A DNA stretch of 64,000 bases. Source: VXYL01 sp964348085 (GTDB lineage: Bacteria > Pseudomonadota > Gammaproteobacteria > Pseudomonadales > Azotimanducaceae). Below are positions 56,720-64,000 of this stretch, in pieces. The notes below the pieces were generated by a model. It saw only the letters and a program-made list of their open reading frames with translations, was not told the DNA's origin and ran no database searches. Location: the NCBI GenBank assembly GCA_964348085.1, contig CAYGBI010000007.1:9219-73218 (forward strand). Reading direction: 5' to 3'. The position numbers and the translations under genes are program-made. How positions within the stretch are numbered: the first letter of the stretch is position 1; each line of letters begins with the position of its first letter.

Positions 56720-57653
56720 ACTTGGATTTGTTGTTCGCCGAAGCCGTCGTCGCGCGGGCCGCTTTTGCCAACTCGTCGATGGTCTCCTCGAGCCGCCGTT
56801 CGCCGCCTGGCCGCCAGCCGAGGGCGCGTAGCGCTGGCGCGCGCATGGGGTGCGTCAACGGATTCACCGCAGCTTGGGGAAGGTCGCTGTCGACGCCGAG
56901 GCGTCGCGCCAAGCGGGCCATGACGTCACTGCTGTCGACGATCAAGTCGGTGCAATTGAAAGCGCGACCGGCGACATCCCGCGCCGGTGCGGTTAGCAGT
57001 AGCCACACTGCGGCGGCGACGTCCGCGCCGTGGACTTCGGTGGCCAAACGCGCTCGCGGCAAAGGTTGGCGCCGCCACGCAGCGCAGGCGAGGTCGAACC
57101 ATTTGCTGCGCGCGACCGGTTGGGTAACGCCATAGACGCCGGTGGGGCGCAGGCTTGCGGCACAAAGGCCGTCCGTTTCCGCGAATGCGCTCACCTGCGC
57201 TTCAAGCGCGAGCTTCAAGGCGCCGTAGTGCGTGTCGGGAATCGGGTAGGTGGTGTCGTCCACCCAGTAAGGCGCCGGTGTCCGGCGCCCGAATACCGCG
57301 CGGCTCGACAGCAACACGAAGCGGGACACGCCCGCCCGCCGGCTGTGTTCCATCAACTCGACCCCGGCTAAGAGGTTGGCCCGCCAAAAGCCGCTGCGGT
57401 CGTCGCCTTCGCCGCCGCGATAACGGCCGGGGACATGTTGGTAGGCGCAATGCACTACCGCGTCCACGCCAGCCACCAACCTCCCGACTGCTGTGGCGTC
57501 TTCGATGTCGCCAATGTGCCAATCCACTTCGGGCAACCCCGTCCGGTCGCTCCTCCCCCGGGTCAATGCGCGCACGCGAGCGCCTCGGGCCAATATTTGC
57601 GCGACGATGAAGCGTCCGACGATGCCGGTGGCGCCGGTGACGGCTACGAGCAC
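56715..57653 (-). CDS. sqdC: NAD-dependent epimerase/reductase, SqdC-like
   Basis: This 312-residue extended-SDR protein starts with GTG and VAVTGATGIVGRFIVAQIL (NAD motif). It has VHCAYQHVPG, catalytic Ser region LLSSRAVFG and Tyr in HYGALKLALEA. It overlaps the glycosyltransferase gene by ten bases and is third in an operon with a UDP-sulfoquinovose synthase. In Rhodobacter the sulfolipid operon is sqdB-sqdD-sqdC with a small reductase as SqdC, so the symbol is assigned by context and is tentative. Confidence 0.7.
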   Translation of the reverse strand: MLVAVTGATGIVGRFIVAQILARGARVRALTRGRSDRTGLPEVDWHIGDIEDATAVGRLVAGVDAVVHCAYQHVPGRYRGGEGDDRSGFWRANLLAGVELMEHSRRAGVSRFVLLSSRAVFGRRTPAPYWVDDTTYPIPDTHYGALKLALEAQVSAFAETDGLCAASLRPTGVYGVTQPVARSKWFDLACAAWRRQPLPRARLATEVHGADVAAAVWLLLTAPARDVAGRAFNCTDLIVDSSDVMARLARRLGVDSDLPQAAVNPLTHPMRAPALRALGWRPGGERRLEETIDELAKAARATTASANNKSKS

Positions 57654-58435
57654 GGATCCGGCAGGTCCGAAGGGATCGGCCCTCCGTCGAGAACGGTGTG
57701 CCAAAGGTCGATCAGCGGACGCAACCGGTCCGCCTTGGCATTGTTCTTCTGCCAAGGTTTCTCGTACTGGTAATGAACGACTCGGATACTCGCCCAGCGC
57801 CACAGTTGCGGCAGGTTGAAGTAGACGTATTGCAAGGTGTTGAACGTATACGGCAGGCCGTGCCAATCCGGAAAATAGGTCTCCAGGAAGGTCTGGTCGG
57901 TACGCCGCCAGAACGCGCCCTGCGCATCCAGTGCCGCGAGCATCGAGTCGTAGGTCGAGTCGTCGGGCCGGGCCACGAATACGCCCGAATTGAGTCGGTG
58001 CATATCCTCGAGGGTTTCATAGAGATTGGGCGCGGCGCAGAACTGCGGATAACCGAACAGTTTGTCGATGTTCTTGATCACCAAGGTGTCGGCGTCCAAG
58101 AACACCACCCGTCGATACTCGGTCCGGCGCCATAGCTCCAGCTTGCAGAAGTTGTCCAATGGGTCGTGGAAGTCTGGCTTGACGCCTTTCGTGAACGGCG
58201 CTTGGGCGTGCAACGCTTGGCGAGCATGGCGGGTTTGGAAGGCGTCGGAGAGCGTCGGTCGAGCCACGGTCAGGACGATGCAGCCCTCCGCCTCAAGCTC
58301 GTCGAGGCGAGCAGCGTTCGCCGTCGCCAGCACCAGCAGCGGCCAAGCGCTGCCCACGGCCTTCAAAGAGCGCGCCAACGCCAAGGCGCCGAGGCCGTAG
58401 TCGGCGTTGGTGACCAAGGTGGCGTAGGCGAACAC
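57644..58435 (-). CDS. sqdD: GT8 glycosyltransferase, SqdD-like
   Basis: This 263-residue glycogenin-type (GT8) transferase has FAYATLVTNADYGLGALALA at the start, the DxD metal motif in VVFLDADTLV (Asp114, Asp116), LNSGVFVARPD and DQTFLETYFPDWHGLP. In Rhodobacter and Sinorhizobium the GT8 protein SqdD is part of the sulfolipid operon. Here it lies between the UDP-sulfoquinovose synthase and an epimerase gene. It would move sulfoquinovose to diacylglycerol at the membrane. Function is inferred from operon context. Confidence 0.75.
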   Translation of the reverse strand: MFAYATLVTNADYGLGALALARSLKAVGSAWPLLVLATANAARLDELEAEGCIVLTVARPTLSDAFQTRHARQALHAQAPFTKGVKPDFHDPLDNFCKLELWRRTEYRRVVFLDADTLVIKNIDKLFGYPQFCAAPNLYETLEDMHRLNSGVFVARPDDSTYDSMLAALDAQGAFWRRTDQTFLETYFPDWHGLPYTFNTLQYVYFNLPQLWRWASIRVVHYQYEKPWQKNNAKADRLRPLIDLWHTVLDGGPIPSDLPDPCS

Positions 58436-58453
58436 GTCGGTTCGAGGACGTGA

Positions 58454-59662
58454 CTATGTGCCGTTGCTCTTCCGGGTCGCGACGAGTTGCGCGGCGATTT
58501 CTCGAGTCCACGCGGAAGTGCTTGGAATGCGTGACCGGTCCACGCGATGAATGTACTTTCGCGCCACGTCCACCAATTCCGTCAGCAAGCCATTTTGCAG
58601 GGTGATGGGGTCGAGCCCGAGCGCCAAGAACTGCTCGTTGCGTACTGAAAGCTCGTTCTCCGGCGCTTCTTTGCGTGGATTCGGCAGATACGCCACCTCG
58701 GCGCCGGTGAGTTCGCTGACCAGATTCGCCAAGTCGTACACCCGATGCACTTCCGTCATCTGGTTGAATATTCTCGTTCGCTCGCCTTGCGCCGGCGGGT
58801 TGGCGAGGGCCAATTCGATGCAGCGCACCGAGTCTTGGATGTGGATGAAGGCCCGGCTTTGGCCGCCGGTGCCATGCACGGTGAGCGGATGGCTCAAAGC
58901 CGCTTGGATGAGGAAGCGATTCAGCACCGTGCCGTAGTCGCCGTCGTAGTCGAAGCGGTTGATGAGTTGCTCGTGGCGACGGGTTTGATCGGTGTGGGTG
59001 CCCCAAACGATGCCTTGGTGCAGGTCGGTGATGCGCAGTCGGTCGTTCTTGGCGTAAAACTGAAACAGCAGTTGATCCAAGCACTTGGTCATGTGGTAGA
59101 TGCTGCCGGCGTCGGTTGGGTAGAGGATCTCGCGGCTCGTCTTGCCACCGTCGTCCAACGCCACGTCGACGCGCAAATAGCCTTCCGGGATGGACGCCCC
59201 GGCGGTGGTATAGCCGTACACGCCCATCGTTCCCAAGTGAATCACGTGCGCGTCCGTTTCGGTGGCCACCAGCGCGTTCAACAGGTTGTGCGTGGCGTTG
59301 ACGTTGTTGTTGACCGTGTAGGTCTTGTGCTTGTCGCTCTTCATGGAATAGGGGGCGGCGCGTTGCTCGGCGAAATGCACCACCGCATCCGGCTGCCAAG
59401 TCGCCAGCCAAGCCTTGAAGCGCTCGTACTCGGCAGCGACGTCGATATGCTCGAAGTGCAAGGATCGGCCGCTGACTTCACGCCAAATCCGCTGCCGCTC
59501 TTGAATCGAATCCATCGGCGTAAGCGACTGCACGCCAAGCTCGGTGTCGATCCACCTTCGGCTCAGGTTGTCTACGATGGCGACGTCGTGGCCTAGGTTC
59601 GAGAGATGTAGCGTGGTCGGCCAGCCGATAAAGCCGTCTCCGCCGAGTACCGCGATTCGCAC
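58454..59662 (-). CDS. sqdB: UDP-sulfoquinovose synthase
   Basis: This enzyme builds UDP-sulfoquinovose from UDP-glucose and sulfite, the head group of sulfolipid SQDG. The 402-residue protein has VRIAVLGGDGFIGWPTTLHL, VDNLSRRWIDTELGVQSLTP, HFAEQRAAPYSM (the SQD1 signature), TMGVYGYTTAGASIPEGYL, YHMTKCLDQLLFQFYAKN and DLHQGIVWGT. These match plant SQD1 and bacterial SqdB closely. GTG at 59662 is preceded by GGAGAGG. It leads the sqdB-sqdD-sqdC operon. Confidence 0.92.
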   Translation of the reverse strand: MRIAVLGGDGFIGWPTTLHLSNLGHDVAIVDNLSRRWIDTELGVQSLTPMDSIQERQRIWREVSGRSLHFEHIDVAAEYERFKAWLATWQPDAVVHFAEQRAAPYSMKSDKHKTYTVNNNVNATHNLLNALVATETDAHVIHLGTMGVYGYTTAGASIPEGYLRVDVALDDGGKTSREILYPTDAGSIYHMTKCLDQLLFQFYAKNDRLRITDLHQGIVWGTHTDQTRRHEQLINRFDYDGDYGTVLNRFLIQAALSHPLTVHGTGGQSRAFIHIQDSVRCIELALANPPAQGERTRIFNQMTEVHRVYDLANLVSELTGAEVAYLPNPRKEAPENELSVRNEQFLALGLDPITLQNGLLTELVDVARKYIHRVDRSRIPSTSAWTREIAAQLVATRKSNGT

Positions 59663-59797
59663 CTTGTCCTCTCCTTGCGTAGCAGGACGCCCGTCTGCGT
59701 ACGGCGCCAGAGTACAGGACTGCTCATCGGAACCCAAGCAAGGCAGCGGACTCGGAGTGCCCAGCGGTCGAGGCAAACGGTGGTCTTGTCGTACTCA

Positions 59798-59837
59798 TTC
59801 GGAATATACTCCGAAATAGTCGAGCTAATTCGGAATA
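59798..59837. promoter_or_regulatory. Palindromic operator-like sites between sqdB and the DUF4143 gene
   Basis: TTCGGAATATACTCCGAA (59798-59815) is a palindrome with 6-base arms. ATTCGGAATA at 59797 recurs 31 bases later at 59828, where GGAATACGTTCC makes another short palindrome. Three helical turns separate the repeats, as in cooperative operators. They sit just before the DUF4143 ATPase and could control either divergent gene. Confidence 0.45.
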
Positions 59838-59843
59838 CGTTCC

Positions 59844-60996
59844 TTGTCGGAGTATCGCCGCGCATTGACCATCGATCTCCCTGCGGAGCAATCCGCCATC
59901 CTGTGGGGGGCTCGCAAGACCGGCAAGTCCACGCTGCTGCGCCGACTCTTTCCGCGCTCAGCCTACTTCGACCTGCTCGACACTTGAGTTCACCCGTGCG
60001 CCGTGGACGCTCGGGGAGCGCTTGCGCGGCCTTGACCCGGCGACGCGCAAGCGCCCGGTGGTCATTGACGAGGTGCAGAAAGCACCGGCGTTGCTCGACG
60101 AAGTCCATCGGCTGATCGAAAGCGAGGGCTTGCGCTTCGTGCTTTGCGGCTCGAGTGCGCGGAAGCTGAAACGTGGGCGTGCCAACTTGCTCGGTGGGCG
60201 AGCTTGGCGCTTCGCGCTGCATCCACTCACTTGGCGGGAGATCCCGGACTTCGACCTGTTGCGGGCGCTCAGCCACGGCTTGATTCCGCGACACTACCAA
60301 ATGCAGCACCATCGTCGCGCACTACGCGGCTATGTCGACGACTATCTAAAGGAAGAAGTGTTCAACGAAGGATTGACGCGCAATGCGCCCGCCTTTGCCC
60401 GATTCTTCGACGCGCTGTCCTTTTGTCACGGCGAACTGCTGAACTACAGTAATATCGCCCGCGATTGCGGCGTCGACTCGAAGACGGTGCGCGAATACTT
60501 CCAGATTCTCGTGGACACGTTGCTCGGCGTCTTCGTAGAGCCGTTCAGCCCCCGCCGGTCTCGCGCCGTCATCACGAGGGCGGCGAAATTCTATCTCTTC
60601 GATGTCGGCGTGGCGGGTCACATCGCGGGCCGGCGTATCGATGGCGCCGCCGGCGCCGATTTCGGGCGGGCGCTTGAACACTTCGTGTTGATGGAGTTGC
60701 TCGCCTACCGCAGCTACCGCGAACGCGACTTTCCGGTGCGCTTTTGGCGTACCAAATCGGGTCTCGAATGCGACTTCGTGCTTGGCCGCGCTGGCGAAGT
60801 CGCCATCGAAGTGAAGGCGGCCCCGCCCCGCTCGGGTGAGTTGGGTGCGCTTCGCGCATATGTGGACGAACACGACCCGCGGCACGCCCTCTTCGTCTGC
60901 AACGACACGCCTCCCCGTCGAACGCGCGACGGCATCTGGATATTGTCTTGGCAGACGTTCCTTGAGCGTCTGTGGGACGACAACATCATTACTTGA
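59844..60996 (+). pseudogene. Frameshifted DUF4143-type AAA ATPase
   Basis: The amino end from about 59844 (TTG) encodes a P-loop, ILWGARKTGKSTLLRR, and YFDLLDT, then hits TGA at 59985. Dropping one T at 59984-59985 restores EFTRAPWTLGERLRGL, which continues into VVIDEVQKAPALLDEVHRL (Walker B) and the long frame to 60996. That part holds LCGSSARKLKRG and the DUF4143 end, FWRTKSGLECDFVL with EVAIEVKA, a nuclease-like core. Either a recent one-base insertion or a sequencing error. Function of the family is unknown. Confidence 0.75.
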
Positions 60997-61056
60997 GCGC
61001 CGTTGGCCTTGGGCGGCCCGCGGTGAAGGTCTCGCGGACTTCAACACGGGGCTGGC

Positions 61057-61104
61057 GCCACGAAAGCCCCAACCTCCCGGCACCGCCTTTCGACTCAGCC
61101 CAAG
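61057..61104. repeat. Dispersed hairpin repeat, copy 3 (core only)
   Basis: GCCACGAAAGCCCC through CGGCACCGCCTTTCG to CCCAAG repeats the core of copies 1 and 2, keeping the CGAAAG/CTTTCG stem. The second long hairpin is not preserved; after CCCAAG, only a CTATCAC stretch recalls copy 2. It lies 70 bases before the fumarase start. Confidence 0.65.
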
Positions 61105-61174
61105 TCGACCTATCACCTCGCCGGTGCGAAGTTCCGTAGAATCCAAACCACGTTAGGCGCGCAGTGGGGCCACC

Positions 61175-62698
61175 GTGACCATCATCAAGCAGGACGATTT
61201 GATACAAAGCGTCGCCGACGCGTTGCAGTACATCTCTTACTACCACCCGCCGGACTTCATCCGCGCGATGGCCGAAGCCCACGAGCGCGAGGAATCCCCG
61301 GCCGCCAAGGCGGCGCTCGCCCAAGTGTTGGTCAACTCGCGCCTGTGCGCATTGGGCAAGCGACCGATCTGCCAAGATACCGGCATTGTCATCGTGTTCT
61401 TGGAAGTCGGCATGGGGGTGTCGTGGCAAGGCGACATGAGCGTCGAAGACATGGTGAACGAAGGTGTCCGTCGGGCGTACACGCTCCCCGAGAACGTGCT
61501 GCGCGGTTCCGTGCTCTCGGACCCGGACGGCACCCGCGCCAATACTGGCGACAACACGCCGGCGGTCATTCACACGCGCATCGTTCCCGGCGACGCCTTG
61601 GGCGTCGAGGTCGCGGCCAAAGGCGGCGGCAGCGAGGCCAAGGCCATGTTCGCGATGTTGAATCCATCGGACTCGGTGGCGGATTGGATCGTCGAGTCGG
61701 TACCCAAGATGGGCGCCGGCTGGTGCCCGCCCGGCATCTTGGGCGTCGGCATCGGCGGCTCGCCGGAAAAAGCCATGCTGCTCGCCAAGGAAGCCATGAT
61801 GCAGCCCATCGACATCCACGCGTTGCGGCAGCGGGGCGCCGCGAACCGCGCCGAGGAATTGCGCTTGGAACTCTTCGACAAGATCAACGCGCTCGGCATC
61901 GGCGCGCAGGGGCTCGGCGGTCTGACCACCGTGTTGGACGTGAAGGTGCTGGAATACCCCACCCACGCCGCCAACAAGCCGGTGGCCGTGATTCCCAATT
62001 GCACCGCGACCCGCCACTTGGGATTCGAGTTGAACGGATCCGGGCCGGCGATTTTCGAGCCGCCCGACTTGAACGACTGGCCGGACATCGCCTTCGCGCC
62101 CGGCGACGACGCCCGCCGCGTGGACTTGGACACGGTCACCCGGGCGGAGGCCGCGACGTGGCGCGCCGGCGAGACGCTGCTGCTCTCCGGCAAGATGCTC
62201 ACCGGCCGCGACGCCGCCCACAAACGCTTGACCGCGCTCATCGAGCGGGGCGAACCACTGCCGGTGGACCTCGCCGATCGTTTCATTTACTACGTCGGCC
62301 CGGTGGACGCCGTGGGCGACGAAGTCATCGGTCCCGCCGGACCCACCACCGCCACGCGCATGGACAAGTTCACCTGCGCGCTGCTCGAACATACCGGACT
62401 CTTGGGCATGGTCGGCAAGGCCGAACGCGGTCCGGCGGCGATCGCCGCGATTCGCGATCACCGCGCCGTGTCGCTGATCGCTGTTGGCGGCGCCGCCTAC
62501 CTCATCGCCAAGGCCATTACCCGCTCGACGCTGCTCGCCTTTGCCGACCTCGGCATGGAGGCGATCTACGAGTTCGAGGTGAAGGACATGCCAGTGACCG
62601 TCGCCGTAGATTCGCGCGGCGAGTCGGTACACGTCACCGGCCCACGGCAATGGGCGAAAGAGATCGAGAACCGGGTCAAAGCGGTGGAACTCGCCTGA
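61175..62698 (+). CDS. fumA: Fumarate hydratase, class I
   Basis: This iron-sulfur fumarase of the citric acid cycle is 507 residues long, as FumA/FumB. Cysteine ligands fit KRPICQDTG, and later ones are in VIPNCTATRHL and in the carboxyl-terminal swivelling domain. Also visible are GDNTPAVIHTRIVPG, KGGGSEAKAMFAML and GPTTATRMDKFTCALLEHTG. It starts with GTG at 61175 with a weak ribosome site. The symbol fumA denotes the class, not a proven ortholog. Confidence 0.92.
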   Translation: MTIIKQDDLIQSVADALQYISYYHPPDFIRAMAEAHEREESPAAKAALAQVLVNSRLCALGKRPICQDTGIVIVFLEVGMGVSWQGDMSVEDMVNEGVRRAYTLPENVLRGSVLSDPDGTRANTGDNTPAVIHTRIVPGDALGVEVAAKGGGSEAKAMFAMLNPSDSVADWIVESVPKMGAGWCPPGILGVGIGGSPEKAMLLAKEAMMQPIDIHALRQRGAANRAEELRLELFDKINALGIGAQGLGGLTTVLDVKVLEYPTHAANKPVAVIPNCTATRHLGFELNGSGPAIFEPPDLNDWPDIAFAPGDDARRVDLDTVTRAEAATWRAGETLLLSGKMLTGRDAAHKRLTALIERGEPLPVDLADRFIYYVGPVDAVGDEVIGPAGPTTATRMDKFTCALLEHTGLLGMVGKAERGPAAIAAIRDHRAVSLIAVGGAAYLIAKAITRSTLLAFADLGMEAIYEFEVKDMPVTVAVDSRGESVHVTGPRQWAKEIENRVKAVELA

Positions 62699-62725
62699 GG
62701 GACGGGCGTCGATTGCTCGGGCAAG

Positions 62726-63580
62726 CTACCCGGTGCTCAGAGCAACCTTCGCGGGCGACACGGGCAACCCCGCCTCCTCGACACGCGTGCGGAACACCGC
62801 CCCTTGCCGGTCGCCGGCCACGCCGTCCGAGCCGGTGACCACGAAGAGGTCGCGCAAGTCGTCGCCGCCGAAGCAGACGCTGGTGACCATCGGCATCGGC
62901 ACCGCCAATTGCCGCCGCAAGCGGCCGTCCGGCTCGAACACGCTGACGTTGCCGCCGCCGGCGACGGCCACCCACACGGCGCCGTCCGACGACACGGCGA
63001 GGCCGTCTGGGGCGCCGGGGTCGGTGTGGGCGAAAGTCTGCTTGTCGCCAAGGTCGCCGTTCGGGCGGACGGCGTAGCAATGCACGGTTTGGCGTCTGGA
63101 ATCCGAGTGGTACAGCGTTGCGCCGTCCGGTGACACGCCGAGTCCGTTGGTGAGCTTGATGTCCTGGGCGACGACGCGGCTGCTGCCGTCGATGTCGATC
63201 AGGTAGAGGTCGCCGGCGACTTGCTCGCCGGGCTCGAACACCGGACTGCCGAGCGAGCCGACGTAAATGCGACCCGCGGCGTCGGTGGCGAGATCGTTGT
63301 AGCCGACGTTGCCGTGGTCCGCGTCCCGGTCCAAGAGCACCACCGTGTCGCCGCCGGCGAAGCTCTTGAAGGCGATGTTGCGCCCGCCGACGACCATGCC
63401 GCCGCTTGCGTGCGGCGCCATGCCGCCGATGCCGCGACGGTGCGGAAAGACAGTGGCGACCGACCCGTCCCGGGCCAAGCAGTAGACGCCGCCACCGTGG
63501 ACATCACTGAACATCAATCCCCGGCCGGGCACCCACACCGGCGCCTCGACCAAGCCGTAACCGCGCGTCAATTCTTCCAC
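62726..63580 (-). CDS. SMP-30/gluconolactonase-like protein
   Basis: This 284-residue six-bladed propeller lactonase has VEAPVWVPGRGLMFSDVHGG with the metal Glu, NDLATDAAGRIYVGS, LTNGLGVSPDGATLYHSDS and PDGLAVSSDGAVWVAVAGGG, the three metal-binding Asn/Asp strands. It would hydrolyse a sugar or other lactone with a divalent metal. GTG at 63580 has AAGGA eight bases ahead. It follows the ABC-transporter gene after 32 bases on the same strand. Confidence 0.85.
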   Translation of the reverse strand: MEELTRGYGLVEAPVWVPGRGLMFSDVHGGGVYCLARDGSVATVFPHRRGIGGMAPHASGGMVVGGRNIAFKSFAGGDTVVLLDRDADHGNVGYNDLATDAAGRIYVGSLGSPVFEPGEQVAGDLYLIDIDGSSRVVAQDIKLTNGLGVSPDGATLYHSDSRRQTVHCYAVRPNGDLGDKQTFAHTDPGAPDGLAVSSDGAVWVAVAGGGNVSVFEPDGRLRRQLAVPMPMVTSVCFGGDDLRDLFVVTGSDGVAGDRQGAVFRTRVEEAGLPVSPAKVALSTG

Positions 63581-63612
63581 TTGGTCGTTCCTTTCCGTCC
63601 TCTCGGGCTGCG

Positions 63613-64000
63613 CTACTGCCGCACCACCTGCTCGTCGGCTTCGAGATCCAAGGCCGCGTGGAACAACGCCAACGTGTACTCGCTGGTCGGGTTGTCGAAC
63701 ACCTTCGCGGCGGGGCCCTGCTCGACGATTTTCCCGTCGCGCATGACGATCAGCCAATTGGCGAGCGCCCGCACGACTTTCAAGTCGTGGCTGACGAACA
63801 GGTAGCCGAGGTCGTGGGCGGCTTGCAGATCCCGCAGCAGGTCGACGATTTGCGCCTGCACGGACATGTCGAGGGCCGAGGTCGGTTCGTCGAGCACGAC
63901 GAACCGCGGCCGCAGCACCATCACCCGGGCGATGGAGATGCGTTGCCGCTGGCCGCCGCAATACCAGGCCTCATCATCTGCGCTGAGGTGACCACGTACC
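63613..64000 (-). CDS. Oligopeptide-type ABC transporter ATPase (partial)
   Basis: Only the carboxyl-terminal part (about 128 codons) is present; the gene runs off the window. It has the signature loop as YCGGQRQRISIARVMVLRP, Walker B FVVLDEPTSALDMSVQAQIV and switch His in LGYLFVSHDLKVVRAL. The ending NPTSEYTLALFHAALDL fits dipeptide/oligopeptide (Dpp/Opp/Yej) ATPases. The signature has Cys where Ser is usual. It probably energises uptake of a peptide or opine-like compound together with genes beyond the window. Confidence 0.85.
   Translation of the reverse strand, partial: VRGHLSADDEAWYCGGQRQRISIARVMVLRPRFVVLDEPTSALDMSVQAQIVDLLRDLQAAHDLGYLFVSHDLKVVRALANWLIVMRDGKIVEQGPAAKVFDNPTSEYTLALFHAALDLEADEQVVRQ

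Overview
The window is 64 kb of GC-rich, tightly packed bacterial chromosome. Gene order points to a gammaproteobacterium. The blocks leuS-lptE-holA, mtaD-ubiG-yciK opposite gyrA, gyrA-serC-pheA-hisC-tyrA-cmk-rpsA-ihfB-lapA, and tRNA-Pro/Arg/His-tig-clpP are the syntenies known from Pseudomonas and relatives. Several usual members are not at their expected places (nadD, mupP, aroA, clpX, tRNA-Leu). Three phytanoyl-CoA-dioxygenase-like genes, a TRAP transporter, a lactate-racemase-like gene, a PQQ dehydrogenase and a family III CoA-transferase suggest a heterotroph living on varied organic acids, perhaps marine or host-associated. That ecology is inference.

Layout. 1-345: intergenic region with a dispersed two-hairpin repeat. 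346-2408: metK-metF. 2419-6367 (minus): leuS-lptE-holA. 6597-9480: accessory patch with hipBA and a small membrane protein that is partly duplicated. 9628-12444 (minus): mtaD-ubiG-yciK. 12506-22612: a long co-directional run from gyrA through aromatic amino acid and histidine genes to cmk, rpsA, ihfB and lapA, mostly with 4-base stop/start overlaps; an enolase-superfamily dehydratase follows to 23744. 23781-26504 (minus): tRNA-Pro, tRNA-Arg, tRNA-His, tig, clpP. 26648-30214 (minus): Uma2-like protein, amidohydrolase, PhyH oxygenase, small unknown protein. 30277-33661: TonB-domain lipoprotein and a complete DctP-Q-M TRAP transporter.

33862-38572 is an accessory region. It holds a decayed Rpn-type nuclease, then a three-gene envelope module (two proteins with MotB/ExbD-like amino-terminal helices and a tandem formylglycine-generating-enzyme-fold protein), then the stump of a prohibitin/SPFH gene. 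uvrB, a PQQ dehydrogenase and a second PhyH gene follow on the minus strand. 44203-47438 is a second accessory block: DUF262 protein, SMC/OLD-like AAA ATPase and an unrecognised 318-residue protein in one operon. It has defence-island architecture but no name that I recognise.

47479-52722 (minus) carries a tandem CoA-transferase, a thiolase-like protein and a LarA-like racemase. 52845-56585 holds a MATE exporter, an amidase, a third PhyH gene (minus) and a 5'-3' exonuclease. 56715-59662 (minus) is a sulfoquinovose-lipid operon that looks like the alphaproteobacterial sqdB-sqdD-sqdC set. The window ends with a frameshifted DUF4143 ATPase, a class I fumarase, an SMP-30 lactonase and the end of an ABC transporter ATPase cut by the window edge.

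The best candidates for something undescribed are the 34594-38291 envelope module, the 44203-47438 three-gene operon, and the dispersed hairpin repeat found at 35, 56619 and 61057. All calls come from reading the sequence; no search was run.
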